Program-made: the position numbers and the translations under genes
Notes under the pieces: model-generated
Databases searched by the model: none
Seen by the model: the letters and a program-made list of their open reading frames with translations, nothing else
What the model was told of the DNA's origin: nothing
Part shown: positions 41,050 to 51,058 of the stretch, one piece after another
Layout of the letters: every line of letters begins with the position of its first letter
How positions within the stretch are numbered: position 1 is the first letter of the stretch
Assembly: GCA_016110215.1 (NCBI GenBank)
Contig: JADWQD010000016.1
Location: forward strand, 1 to 64,000
Source of the DNA: Capronia americana
Taxonomy: Eukaryota; Ascomycota; Eurotiomycetes; Chaetothyriales; Herpotrichiellaceae
Length of the DNA stretch: 64,000 nucleotides
Direction: 5' to 3'

Positions 41050-41710
41050 GGTTCGGCTGAAGGGTCAACCAACCGACAAGCACCGATATGACAGTCGATT
41101 GAGGAATATGTGAGCCGGTATCTAGAGTAATGTGGTGGAACGCGTTGGTCTCTATTACCGCTACCCCTCCCTACACGAGAGGCTGTGAAAACTTGAGCGA
41201 CGACTTGAGAGCTTGATTGACGAGACGAGACGAGAGCCTTGCCTGGGATGACCGAGTCTGAATGCCAGATCTTTCAACGTCTAGGTCCTTATTTCTCTAT
41301 TCTTATACCTTTTCATCAGCGTCGATTTTCGCAGCAGGGTTCATCGAGCATTATAAATCGGCCCGCGTGTCCACCTGTCGGACCACAGACGAGACGAAAC
41401 GGGACGAGAGATAGACGCGGTCCGCCCCCAGATGAAGCCCGTCATGGTCCACTGTCCACTTGTCCACTTGTCCACGGCAAAGGCTGAACACCACCCTGCG
41501 CAGGGGGGTCAGTCGGGCCATGTGATGCCGATGGAGCGATGTCCTCTGCTTCTGCTTCGGCTTTGGCTTCAATACAGAAATGATGGCGATACTAATACTA
41601 ATCCCGAACGCACACTCACTATCGTGTGGTATACCCTGATCTCAGTTGATCGCGGCAGTCTTTCTACCTACCACTACCCACCTAACTGCCCACTAATCTC
41701 CGTACTTATT

Positions 41711-41749
41711 AACCAACCGACCGACCGACCAGCCAACCGACGACCGGCG
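41711..41749. repeat. CGAC/CAAC tetranucleotide repeat
   Basis: Imperfect run of ACCA, CGAC and CAAC units in non-coding sequence. Confidence 0.75.
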
Positions 41750-42084
41750 GACGAACAAGAATACTCTACCATATCCATATAGGTCACCTGAAAATCACAC
41801 CATCATCGTCACCGTCACTAGCTCCGTAGGACAGCAGCAAGCGGCAAGCGGCATGCGCAAAGAGGTATGTAGCATACATAGCATTGGCCATGCCTCGCTG
41901 AAACTCTCGCTCAAAACCACCGCCATAAGCGGACGGGCCATGTCCCGCCGATTGTCGATCGACCGCGTGCTTGGCACAGTTATCTACAGTACCGCCGCGG
42001 GTCTTGGATCGGCTTACATTTAGAATCTCGTTACGGTTACGGAGGAAAATGGAGTCGTGAAAAATGCCTATGAATGGATAGGTA

Positions 42085-42118
42085 TAATAATATGTGTATA
42101 CCTATATATACACATTAT
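42085..42118. terminator. AT-rich inverted repeat at the 3' end of the PARG-like gene
   Basis: AATAATATGTGTATA and TATATACACATTATT form an imperfect stem of about 14 base pairs around a very short loop, 10 bp beyond the stop codon at 42128. In a fungal gene this is probably the AU-rich 3' UTR element or polyadenylation region rather than a true terminator. Confidence 0.4.
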
Positions 42119-42127
42119 TGTATCATT

Positions 42128-43063
42128 CTACGATGAAGCTCCAGACTCCAACACCTCGCGCCAAATATCATGGACTTTTTTGTCATAGATTCCGATCCAG
42201 ACATGCTCGAACCATCCCTGGAACTCTGCCTCTTCTAGACAATCCTTGAGGAGCTCCGCTACTTGCCTTGGAGGACACTTCCAAACCCCACAGCCGATTG
42301 CCGCCAACAACAACACACTCTTCTCTTGTCTCGCCGCCATACGTAGAATCATTCTGAACCTTTCCTTGAGCCTATGTACATCCTTGTCGAGCTTCAATTG
42401 CATGTCCTGGTCACTTCTGGACTTGCGTGCTGGTGCCAGAGGAGGACAGGCTAAAGCTGCAACACTGACAACGCTCACAGTTGACCAGTCCCTCCGTTCG
42501 AGGACGCGGCAGTCTTTCGCCAACTCATCCCGAAAGATGACCACGTTGGGGTGGAATATGCCCGCACATTCTCCTGGATTCCCGTCTCTGTGGACTGTTG
42601 TGCGCCAAGGATAGGTGCCACTCCATTTATCAAGGGTCGGCCAAAGTGTGGAGGAATAGCAAAGTGCATCCTCTTGGGTCGTGCCAGACCGATGCCGCCA
42701 GCCTCCAGCAAGTTCAGTGTCAGAAGCGCAATTCAGCACAGCCACTTTGCCGGTGTAGTCGGGCCGGGACTTGAGAAGCTCTCGAGCCAGACAGAAAGTA
42801 TCACCATAGCGGACCTTGATCTCGGGTGTCGGGTATCCGTGGCTGGCGCTCCTATCCAGTTCTTTGAGCTGTGATGAGAAGAAACTCGACTCTGGTTGTT
42901 CGGGAAACCCCATGGTTTTGAGGACGCTGGGAATTCTAGATAGTGTTTCATCCGCAATCTCCTTTCGCTTTATCTTTGAAGGCGGCTCTCCAAAAGAAGC
43001 GCGACCTTGATAGCGCTCTGACGGTAAATTGTCGTAAGCTCGGGGTCTGGCGCTGCGAGGCAT
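42128..43063 (-). CDS. Microbial-type PARG-like protein (DUF2263/TIGR02452)
   Basis: Predicted ADP-ribose glycohydrolase-like macrodomain of the bacterial/fungal type. A single frame of 311 residues from the ATG at 43063. The family block is LNCASDTELAGGWRHRSGTTQEDALCYSSTL at about 110-140, in two parts: the phosphate-binding Gly run (normally GGG) reads AGG at 119-121, and the catalytic QEE reads QED at 130-132. A later block, AAIGCGVWKCPPRQVAELL, matches the family's Gly-rich loop. The N-terminal 30 residues are basic and may be a nuclear signal. Loss of the second Glu could lower or abolish hydrolase activity; Asp may partly replace it. It might instead be an ADP-ribose reader. No neighbouring ADP-ribosyltransferase is seen. 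Confidence 0.87.
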   Translation of the reverse strand: MPRSARPRAYDNLPSERYQGRASFGEPPSKIKRKEIADETLSRIPSVLKTMGFPEQPESSFFSSQLKELDRSASHGYPTPEIKVRYGDTFCLARELLKSRPDYTGKVAVLNCASDTELAGGWRHRSGTTQEDALCYSSTLWPTLDKWSGTYPWRTTVHRDGNPGECAGIFHPNVVIFRDELAKDCRVLERRDWSTVSVVSVAALACPPLAPARKSRSDQDMQLKLDKDVHRLKERFRMILRMAARQEKSVLLLAAIGCGVWKCPPRQVAELLKDCLEEAEFQGWFEHVWIGIYDKKVHDIWREVLESGASS

Positions 43064-44159
43064 CACGAGTACTCTGCCTGAGTGCCTAGATTGGTCGTAT
43101 CGCGGTCTTCCTTACTGAACACTATGGTCGGTTCCGTAAATGTGGTTACTGAAGGGGATTTTGACGTTAGATGATAAATATCTAATTCTTTTTTTGACTC
43201 ATAGGGTGTTTATGTCAGGAATGCTAAGCTGCTAAGAGTCTTATGTATATAAGTAGACACTCGTATGAGAGAAGCTTCCTTCTCTTATTCTTCGAGTCCT
43301 GTACTGACTAGATGTTAAGGGTAACCTAGTTGTTAAACACTATTTCTATTATTTCGCTCTACCTATCCTAATAGGTCATCCCTAATAGTTTAACCTTTTT
43401 GTTCGGTACTCGATGACTCCCTTGTCTTCGCGTTTAGACTTTCGGACTTCCGTAGGTCGATAGGAATTAGCGGAGTGTGTCAGGGAGAGGTCCACAGGCC
43501 CCTTAGGATCGCCTAAAAAGACTGAGTATACCTCAGGTTTCTCCGTCCGGATTTCTCGACTGAATAGAATGAGGCTCCTACGGTAGTGTATAAGACGTTC
43601 TGCGCTGTAGGCGCTATGCTTCGCCTTACCCCAAGTCAGGATCTTTGAAAGATTTTTCCTCGCGCGGGTTAGAAATATCATCCTGCATACCTGGTAGCTT
43701 GAGACTATCTGGGTTGCAGTTTGCGGTGCCTTCTCGATGCAGTCGCGTCGAAGCAGGTGCCGTAGAGGACGCACCTGTGCCTCGCAATGGCCCTCCAAGA
43801 GCGGTTCCAGACACGCATAGACGGTCGGTCCATTACCGATGCCGACCGCAACTAGGGCTTCATATGATGCACTCCAATGGATTCGGGAGGAGAATCAGAC
43901 AATTGCACCAAGTTAGTAGTTCTCCACGTGCAAGCAGGTAGTCCTAGGGCGTAGAGGCAGACGGGCTTACAAATAGAATTGATCAACATCTGCCGTCATT
44001 ACGGACCGAGACCACCATATCGATCAGCAATACAGATGGTCTTCACCTTTGTTGCAGTGATTCGGATTACACATATATCAGGACGGTCAACGCCTTCTAT
44101 CCCCTTCACTCGGTATCAATCAGCACGTTTGAAGAGCATCTGACCTTCCGATCCGCACA
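43064..44159. other. AT-rich intergenic region, possible decayed element
   Basis: Base composition drops sharply at about 43150. Promoter sequence of the PARG-like gene occupies the first 100 bases, and the MDR oxidoreductase promoter the last 150 or so. The middle is treated as a degenerate repeat (see next entry). Confidence 0.5.
43150..43950 (-). mobile_element. Probable decayed retroelement remnant (LTR-like plus relic frame)
   Basis: Positions 43150-43380 are AT-rich with many TA steps, contain a TATA-like CTTATATACATAAG when read on the minus strand, and look like a long terminal repeat damaged by C-to-T change. Next to it, 43382-43798 on the minus strand is an open but start-less frame of 138 codons, rich in Arg and Lys with scattered TTAG/CTA codons quite unlike the neighbouring genes; a second overlapping frame follows at 43626-43814. 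No integrase or reverse transcriptase motif is seen, and I found no second LTR or clear target-site duplication, so the class is uncertain. Confidence 0.35.
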
Positions 44160-45348
44160 ATGAAGCAGTGGTTCAGTGATTTATCTGGTCTCGATAGCTT
44201 AAAGCAAGTGACGGCAGATGTACCTGAGCCAGGCGCAGATGAGGTGTTGGTCGAGATCCACGCTGTATCATTGAACTATCGAGATGTCGAAGGTCAGCCC
44301 GCGATGCTTACACCTCGCTTCTCTTGAGTTGAGCTTGTTGCTGATAGTCCATTGTCCGCAAGTCTGCATCGGCGACTACGATCACCATGAATCCATCGAG
44401 TCGCCATCTGCAGTGGTTCCGTGTTCCGACATGGTGGGGACGGTGGTGAAAGTCGGTCCACGAAGTTCGCCTGACCGTGAGAACCGCTGGGTGGAGGGCG
44501 ATCGGGTCATGGCGATCTTCAACTTGACGCATCTGACCGGCCAGATCGGCGACGAGCACCTGCCGTCCGGACTGGGGCTGCCCCTTCCCGGCGTGCTGGC
44601 GGAGTATCGATGCTTCCCCGATGAAGGTCTGGTGAGGGTACCAGATCACCTCAGCGACGAGGAAGGTTCAACGCTGCCGATTGCTGCTGTCACTGCATGG
44701 ATGGCCATGAACTGGATGAGGCCGATTGGAGACAGCATAAAAGGCAAAGACACGGTGGTACTGCTGCAAGGTACGGGTGGCGTATCAATCGCTGGGCTGC
44801 AGATGGCCAAAGCCAATGGGCTGACGAGTAAGGTACCCCGTTGATATGCGCACGTCAGTGACTGATAGGATGCAGCAATTGTCACGTCTTCGTCCGGACA
44901 AAAGCTCGAGAGAGCAAAAGAGCTTGGAGCCGACCATCTCATCAACTACAGGACGCATCCAAATTGGCATGAGCAAGTCATGGCAATCACTAACAACAAG
45001 GGCGTCGACATCATCTTTGAGCAGGGCGGCCCAGAGACACTGGCCAAAAGCTTTGCTTGCGTCAAATGGGGCGGGTTGATATCCTGCATTGGCTATCTCA
45101 GCGGCAAGATCGATCAAGCCGAGAATGTGGTGAACACTAATGTGCTTGCGCTTCGAAGAAACGTCACCTTGAAAGGCATCTGGAACGGACCCAGAGATAG
45201 GCTCGAAGAGGCCCTGGAGCTCTACAAAGACAAGCAAATCCACCCTGTGGTGGACAAGGTGTTTGGATTTGATGATGCGAAGGAAGCTTTTGAGTATGTC
45301 GCGACTGGAAGTCATTTCGGAAAAGTTGTGATCAAAGTGCAAGGATGA
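44160..45348 (+). CDS. MDR-family NAD(P)-dependent oxidoreductase, zinc-free quinone-reductase type
   Basis: Medium-chain dehydrogenase/reductase. Three exons, 44160-44292, 44363-44827 and 44876-45348, with introns of 70 bp (GTCAGC donor, AAG acceptor) and 48 bp (GTAAGG donor, CAG acceptor), give 356 residues. The order matches the family: GroES-like N-terminus with VSLNYRDVEV (zinc-ligand Cys replaced, as in zinc-free members), CSDMVGTVVKVG, the GDRV turn, then the Rossmann fold with VLLQGTGGVSIAGLQMAKANG and SSGQKLERAKELGADHLINY, and the C-terminal GFDDAKEAFEYVATGSHFGKVVIKV. The probable reaction is reduction of a quinone, enone or alcohol/aldehyde with NADPH. The substrate is unknown. The first donor is weak, but the junction reads as family sequence. 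Confidence 0.85.
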
Positions 45349-46879
45349 TCGTCGCGTCAAGGCAGAATGTGACGAAGCTCGAGGCCGTCCTAGCCGTTCA
45401 GTATCGAGACTTGTGTGAACAGTCAATCTTTACTGTCATTCAGTCGGCTTCCACCCTCGACCGAAACCTCTCGCAGGAGGGCCCCAGACTGAATGCGTGG
45501 ATTGGCCTCAGCTTTACATTTATTTTGTTGGTGCGAGCTTGTGAAGCAGAATTTGAAAGATAGGATCATATATAGAAACATTATTAAGGGGGTCATCAAA
45601 TGCTTGAACATAAATCTACCACCTGTAAGTGTCGTTCACGTATCTACTCGGTAGTCATTGGCCGCACACGGCTTATGTAACAATAAAGCAGAGCAAAGCT
45701 GACTAACATAGGACTAATCTTTCTCCAAAGTAAAAGTTCTCGGTGTACCTTCCTCCTAGCTAAAGACCTCAGCAAAGAGGAACCTTGTGTTCAAGTCATC
45801 TCCTTTTCTCTGCTCCTGTCACTACAGTGCTCAGCTTGAGCAAAGTGATAACGATCCAAAACTAATACTTGCTATGGACTCTCTTGAACTCAGTGCACCG
45901 TCTGATGCTTGCGAGCTTGCTTTCTCAAGTTGAACCACTGTGAAAGAGCCACCGGCGCTTCTGATCTGATGCAATCGACTGTGCCTTACAGCGAAATATT
46001 GGCATGAGATGGGCTACTTTGCGATGGTGGTTGCTAACTACGTTGTGTTTACTCTTGTCTCCTGGGAAATCCCGTAGTGATTGAGCTCTGCACCCAGCCG
46101 CCATGCGTGACCTGCCAAGCAAGGTGTGGTGGCAGTTTCCGACATCTCTCACACACAACCTTGTCACAAATAAAAAAGAATCGAACGAGTTTCCGACACA
46201 AAAAAGGGCAAAAATGGTGACAATGGGATTTGACGTTCCTTCTCCTCAACGTCCACGAGCTCCTACACATTTTTGCCGAACTATAACCACTATGGTCCTG
46301 CACAAGTCATCAGATCGCCCGAATTAGGAGGGTCGCAATGAGAGCCTCTACGTTTCCTTGATGCTTCTACATCCACTCCTGGCTGTGAATAAGGGAGATG
46401 TCTGTCGAGGGTGGAAAGATTTCAGCACCCATTGTCGGAAGGAATTTGGTGATTATCATTGATATGCCAATAAATTTCGAGTGAAGGTGGCTGAGATACC
46501 GCTTGGCGGGCGTAGGTGAAGATAGATGCCTACCAGCGGTGAAGTCAGGCAGGTCATATGAACAGGGAACAGCCTCGAAATCACTTCAGCGTCAAACAGC
46601 TCGCCAACCACGCCTTGCCCAAGCCAGCGACACGTCCCATCATCTCGAACCGGTATCCAATTGCAGCCGGATCAATGACTGATCTCGACATCCACTGTGC
46701 ATCACCGAGGCTGAGATCGTTGAGCGTGCAAACGGCGACTTGACAGCTCAGATTCACGGTAGCAGAAGCTGTTTGCCCAGAGAAACGGACCTTGTGATGG
46801 TCTACGACTATACAAAGACCCGCCACGCTGTCCTCGCTCTTGATAGTATGGAGTCCTATCGAACCATCCTCCACGGTGC
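45349..46879. other. Intergenic region with a coding-like minus-strand patch
   Basis: About 1.5 kb, AT-richer than average between 45540 and 46450, with no gene recognised there. The segment 46581-46874 reads as a plausible C-terminal coding exon on the minus strand (separate entry). Confidence 0.45.
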
Positions 46880-47184
46880 ATGAACACAGACGAGTTCAAG
46901 GAAATGAAGTGCGACCAGCCATGGTTTCCACGGAATTGCGACGCAGCAATTGCTGCTTCGAAGCAATGTAAGAAGGTAGGCATAAAGAACGCTTCCCACC
47001 ACTCAGCCTCCTCAGCATGTGGTACAATCTCCAGGATGCCGGTCTTTGGTAGCTTCCCAGGCCATGAGGCCAGTCCAGACAACTCCTCACAAGAAAGCGT
47101 CGCAAGTGAGCCAGTGGTGGAGGCTTTGTTACCTTCGCCAGTCCTGAGCGCCGCGACCACAGTTGCAGCTCCAAGTTCTACCAT
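46581..47184 (-). pseudogene. Possible frameshifted gene relic opposite the 5' end of the disordered-protein gene
   Basis: On the minus strand, 46874-46581 encodes about 97 residues with coding-like order (for example CIVVDHHKVRFSGQTASATV and MSRSVIDPAAIGYRFEMMGR) to a TGA. Immediately upstream, a different frame from 47184 to about 46870 reads ILEIVPHAEEAEWWEAFFMP ... GWSHFISLNSSVFMHR. The two halves meet at about 46870 in a one-base or two-base frame change with no splice sites. Read together they would make one broken gene of about 200 residues. No family is recognised, and the upstream half overlaps the opposite-strand gene, so this may be an antisense artefact. Confidence 0.25.
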
Positions 47185-48613
47185 GAGTTTACCCTCCGAG
47201 ACGAGGTCTGGTGCCTTGATCCCTCGGACTCAATCTGTAGAAACTGACGCTGAGCACGGACCACGGTCTGCACCCTGCGAATCAGGCCTGGCCTTGAGCC
47301 ACAGCCATAACAATCAGTCTGCGCATCGCACCGAAGACAAGCCTGATTATCAAAACAGTAAGGACAATGACCTCCAAGACATTGCCGCTTGTCTAGAACA
47401 AAGTGCTGCTTGCGGCCTGTTCCAGAGGGACACATCGAACGGACGTGCGCCGGCCAAATCCTTTGTTCCAGCTCTAAGCGATGGTCCTCAGCGAGTTTTG
47501 GATCAAGCACAAAGAAGAACATGGTTCGACCACAAGGTCGGATCCGGAACACAACGGTCACTGGTTGATTTTCCAAAGAAGAATATTATCTTTGGTTCTG
47601 CATGTCCTCACTCAGCTGCCCTGCCACTATGGGAGCCACCTCGATCAACACCACACTTTCATGCTTTTCCTCCAGGTCCTCAGCATCCAACTTACAACAT
47701 GTGTCAAGACTATAAAAGCACCATGCGGTGCGGGCTGCCGAGCCAGCTATGCAATCCACCCACGCCATCATCCCTATCCAGCACCTTCAGTCTGAAGAGC
47801 ACGCCTGCTACGACACCGGCGTCAAGCACCTTCAGGTTCAAGAACTTGCTTTCCCCGACAAACATGGATCTGCGCAGCACACTCGTTCACACCGCGTTCG
47901 AGATGTGTGCCCCCGGACGGGTCTACGATGACCTGTACCACCACCCCTTCTCACCACAATATGTCGACGGCAGGACATTGGGAGCTTCGCCACACCAGCG
48001 CCAACAGAGAATGGAGTCCTTACTGCCCCAGCGCGTCCAATACCAGGAAATATACAGCCCGCGCGACGAAGACTTCACCATTGAGCCCGGCACACATGTG
48101 AACCTGAACGAAAATATCAACGTCAACCCGCAGGCCACTGCAGAAGCGGACGCCATCGACACCGACACCGCAGACGAGCACGAATTTGACCTCGACATCG
48201 ACGTCGCCATTGCCATTGCGGACGAGAAAGCATACGATGAACTCATAGCCAGCATGCCCACTACGGCAGAAGACCTGCCCGCCGCAGAAGAGGACGAAAT
48301 CCCTGTCTCTGTCTTACTAGCCTCCGTTTTCGCGTCCATTCCCAATCCCAATCCCGTTCACGTTCCCACCTCAACTCCCCATGTCCACACCCCGACTTGC
48401 ACTGCAGCCTCACCCTGTGGGCTACACCTCCACTGCCGCTCCACTCCCCGGGGCACCGAGCTGCACAACACCGCGCTGGCAGCCCTGGTGCGGGAGAGCG
48501 AGCCCCTCACATGGGAGGAAGTGCGCGAGCATGACCGGCGAAGGTGGGCAGCCATCGGGGAGATGGCGCTGCCTCCATCGCAGGCTGGTAGGCGGGCCGG
48601 TATCGCGGTGTAG
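46880..48613 (+). CDS. Disordered, low-complexity protein of unknown function
   Basis: Unbroken frame of 577 codons. No family is recognised. Composition is rich in Ser, Pro, Thr, Ala, Asp and Glu. Order: a Ser/Pro/Thr-rich region to about 280, another Pro/Ser/Thr-rich region with a few aromatic residues (about 290-400), an acidic patch of alternating Asp/Glu/Ile/Ala (for example DLDIDVAIAIADEKAYDELI) at about 430-460, then a Pro/His/Thr-rich stretch and a short, possibly folded C-terminus, LTWEEVREHDRRRWAAIGEM, with helical character. The acidic patch followed by a basic-hydrophobic helix recalls regulatory or adaptor proteins, but that is speculation. The start is uncertain: ATGs at 46880, 47036 and 47183 are all in frame; the last removes the overlap with the possible opposite-strand relic. 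Probably lineage-specific. Confidence 0.6.
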   Translation: MNTDEFKEMKCDQPWFPRNCDAAIAASKQCKKVGIKNASHHSASSACGTISRMPVFGSFPGHEASPDNSSQESVASEPVVEALLPSPVLSAATTVAAPSSTMSLPSETRSGALIPRTQSVETDAEHGPRSAPCESGLALSHSHNNQSAHRTEDKPDYQNSKDNDLQDIAACLEQSAACGLFQRDTSNGRAPAKSFVPALSDGPQRVLDQAQRRTWFDHKVGSGTQRSLVDFPKKNIIFGSACPHSAALPLWEPPRSTPHFHAFPPGPQHPTYNMCQDYKSTMRCGLPSQLCNPPTPSSLSSTFSLKSTPATTPASSTFRFKNLLSPTNMDLRSTLVHTAFEMCAPGRVYDDLYHHPFSPQYVDGRTLGASPHQRQQRMESLLPQRVQYQEIYSPRDEDFTIEPGTHVNLNENINVNPQATAEADAIDTDTADEHEFDLDIDVAIAIADEKAYDELIASMPTTAEDLPAAEEDEIPVSVLLASVFASIPNPNPVHVPTSTPHVHTPTCTAASPCGLHLHCRSTPRGTELHNTALAALVRESEPLTWEEVREHDRRRWAAIGEMALPPSQAGRRAGIAV

Positions 48614-49399
48614 CCGGTAGGAGGAATGGCTTGCTTGGATTGGGAGAACAGTACCGGTGACAGTGAAGGGGATGGAGATGGAGATGGGTACAGTGTCGTC
48701 AAGTGACAAGTCGCGAAGAGTTATGTTCAGATTCGGCCACGCGCTCGGATAAAGCGCTGATAGGGCTTCGAAGCTGTACATACCAGTGCGACTGTCTATC
48801 GAGGTTGATGACGATGGCGCGCAGAATAGAACGAGGCTTCGATTGTCTTTGCTACAAGTACAAGTACAATTACTGTACCACAGCATACTGTGTAGGGTAT
48901 GGGACGCGGGTGACAATGCGTCAAGGGAGACAGCGCTTACGCGGGACTGGTTCTCGTTCTCGTTCTCGAACCGGCACGGGCAGTTACATTATTCATTACT
49001 GTGTACCGTACCCTACGAAATTCGCAGCTTGGGTTTCCTGAGAAATGTATCACAGAGGACACATAGAACGGAGAACGTGACAGTATCCCCGGGACACCAG
49101 GTATGCGTCACGATACTTGCTGCAAGTCAGGGCGCTAAAATCCAAACAATTGAGAAACGCTATCGAGGGTATCAGTTATCTGCCAAAGCCCAACCCGGTC
49201 CTCGTTCGCACCGAAGTTCAAAGATCAAAAGTCCTTCCTTCTGACTCCCCCGTCTGCCAGTACAGTAAGAGGGCGTGTACTTTCATCCATTCGTGCTATC
49301 CACCTCGTTGGTGCATGTGTTCTTGCGGAATTGCGACTGCAATCAAGATCTCCTCCTGCGCACATAGCGCGTTTATATGTGCTCTGCTTTACTTCCGCT
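48614..49399. other. Convergent intergenic region, no gene
   Basis: 3' flanks of the disordered-protein gene and GPC1. Contains a short TTCTCG triplication within an inverted GGTTC...GAACC at about 48949-48972 and GTAC-rich words near 48855-48900. No gene is supported. Confidence 0.55.
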
Positions 49400-51058
49400 T
49401 CATGTCGCCCCCTCCGCAAGCGGCGCTACCACGCTCTTGCGGTCCAGAACACCTTCATTCGCGGCGTTCAGTAGTTCCGCGCCAGTGGTCCTACCGCTGC
49501 TGTCTCCGTGGCCATTCATCTGGGGCTGGCCCATCTCGTCCAGCAAGGGGATTTTGTCGATCGACTCCCTCTTGCCGTGGCCCTTGGCCTCGTCGTCTCT
49601 CGAGATGTGCGGACTCACTTCGGCGTCCGAGGGGCCAGTCGGCGGTGAGAACATTGCTGCGGGACTGTTCTGCCACTTGGCCACGTCTTTCTTCAACTGC
49701 TCCAGTTCTTTCTGGAAACGCTTGCCAAAGACGTCCATGTAGTAGTTGGCGCCGTTCCACACAGACCAGCTGAACACGGTCAACAGGAAGCCCGCGCTTG
49801 CCCAACGATACCAAAACCATAAGGGACACGGGATTATGGTGAGAATGGCGTAGGAGTATTGAATCCCCATAAAAACCGGTTCTTGGAGGTATTGGGGGAG
49901 GGAGTTGACGAATTTGCCGATCGTTGTTTTTGCGTAGGACTTGCGCAGCCAGGTGAACGAGGTGGGCCGTCCGGCTGCGATTTTCTCCTTGCGACGAACG
50001 GTGATGAAGAAGTGGTAGGAGAGTTGCCAGACGGCGTAGGGGACAGTCGCCCACACGAGCATTGCCCAGAGGGAATAGTGCTCAGGAGACCCTTTTTGGC
50101 TGTATTTTATGGTGTAGACGGCGGGAAAACGCTTGAGCAGGTACTCGTCCGGCGTCAAATGAACAATGCAGTGGAGTGCGACCGGAGGCATGACGTGGAT
50201 GAACAGACTCACGACTTTGTCCATGGAGTGGAAGACGAGGGAGTTCCTCCACATGACGATTGCGACAGCGTTGTTGCCGTACGCCAAACAGTAGGCACTA
50301 ATCAGGAGGCGCTTCGACCGTGGGAAAGCCCAGATGGCGAGGAGATCGAGGACATTGACAAAGTAGCAGAGGTCGGCCAGGAAGTAGTGGTAGCCTTTGC
50401 GGTGGTAGGTGTACGCTCGTATGGGCATGAAGTACATCAGTTGGATGGTGTACCACCAGTAGAAGTATTGCGGTGCAGCGCCTATCAGATATCCGCTGAT
50501 GAAGACGTTGAGCACGGCCGTGATGAAGGACACCTTCTCGCGGAGCGATATGGAGGCCACTTCGTTCCACCTCTTGTTCAGGTCATCGACCGATCTCTTC
50601 ATGCGCGATCGATATTTGGCGAGTTGCTCGTCGGCCGAGGGGACCCGTTTGCGCCATTCGGCCATGGCGCGGTCTCTGGCATTGTTGCCCGTGGTTCTTA
50701 TCCTTTCCTGCTGGCGCGCCAGCTTCTCTTTCTGCGCTTGTAGTGTGGCCTGCCATTTATCGAGCTTTGCTGGTAAGGCCAGGTTGTCGAAGATGTCGAA
50801 TAAGCTAAGTTTGTCGAGCGGGACTTCCCAGTCTTCCTGCATCGACTGGCTTCCGGCGTAGGATGAGTTCCTGGACAGCAGCAAGGGACTCCCGGGCGAG
50901 GACGACTGGTATCCCGACTGATAACCGGGAGTCAACGCACCGCCGTTCGAGGAGCCCGCCATATCCGATCCGAGACTCCCAGCGATATCGGTGCCAGCTG
51001 CTTCATCCCAGGCGGGCCCCGACTTGGAGCGAGGAGGAATGGGTATGGGCTCAGACAT
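49400..51058 (-). CDS. GPC1: Glycerophosphocholine acyltransferase 1
   Basis: ER/Golgi membrane enzyme that acylates glycerophosphocholine to lysophosphatidylcholine, giving a second route to phosphatidylcholine (established for yeast Gpc1; formerly DUF2838). One frame, 552 residues, from the ATG at 51058. The N-terminal 80 residues are Ser/Gly/Pro-rich. A coiled-coil-like Lys/Arg/Gln segment (about 100-150) precedes some eight hydrophobic segments, including ITAVLNVFISGYLIGAAPQY and YYFLADLCYFVNVLDLLAIW-like stretches. Typical blocks are MPIRAYTYHRKGYHYFLADLCY, AIVMWRNSLVFHSMDKVVSL and VHLTPDEYLLKRFPAVY, with HxMPP (HVMPPVALH) as a likely active-site region. The C-terminus is long, charged and probably cytosolic. 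It is divergent from SMC1. Confidence 0.93.
   Translation of the reverse strand: MSEPIPIPPRSKSGPAWDEAAGTDIAGSLGSDMAGSSNGGALTPGYQSGYQSSSPGSPLLLSRNSSYAGSQSMQEDWEVPLDKLSLFDIFDNLALPAKLDKWQATLQAQKEKLARQQERIRTTGNNARDRAMAEWRKRVPSADEQLAKYRSRMKRSVDDLNKRWNEVASISLREKVSFITAVLNVFISGYLIGAAPQYFYWWYTIQLMYFMPIRAYTYHRKGYHYFLADLCYFVNVLDLLAIWAFPRSKRLLISAYCLAYGNNAVAIVMWRNSLVFHSMDKVVSLFIHVMPPVALHCIVHLTPDEYLLKRFPAVYTIKYSQKGSPEHYSLWAMLVWATVPYAVWQLSYHFFITVRRKEKIAAGRPTSFTWLRKSYAKTTIGKFVNSLPQYLQEPVFMGIQYSYAILTIIPCPLWFWYRWASAGFLLTVFSWSVWNGANYYMDVFGKRFQKELEQLKKDVAKWQNSPAAMFSPPTGPSDAEVSPHISRDDEAKGHGKRESIDKIPLLDEMGQPQMNGHGDSSGRTTGAELLNAANEGVLDRKSVVAPLAEGAT

Larger units (their letters stand above)
40966..42127. other. Intergenic region with a short tandem duplication and CGAC repeat
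   Basis: Holds the promoter of the small charged-protein gene, a 32-bp tandem duplication at 40981-41049, a CGAC/CAAC repeat at 41711-41749 and, near 42085-42118, an AT-rich inverted repeat just beyond the stop of the PARG-like gene. No coding frame is supported. Confidence 0.55.

Noticed and set aside
47923..48351. 142-codon Ser/Ala-rich minus-strand frame
   Set aside because: It is the antisense shadow of the acidic and Pro-rich coding sequence of the plus-strand protein.
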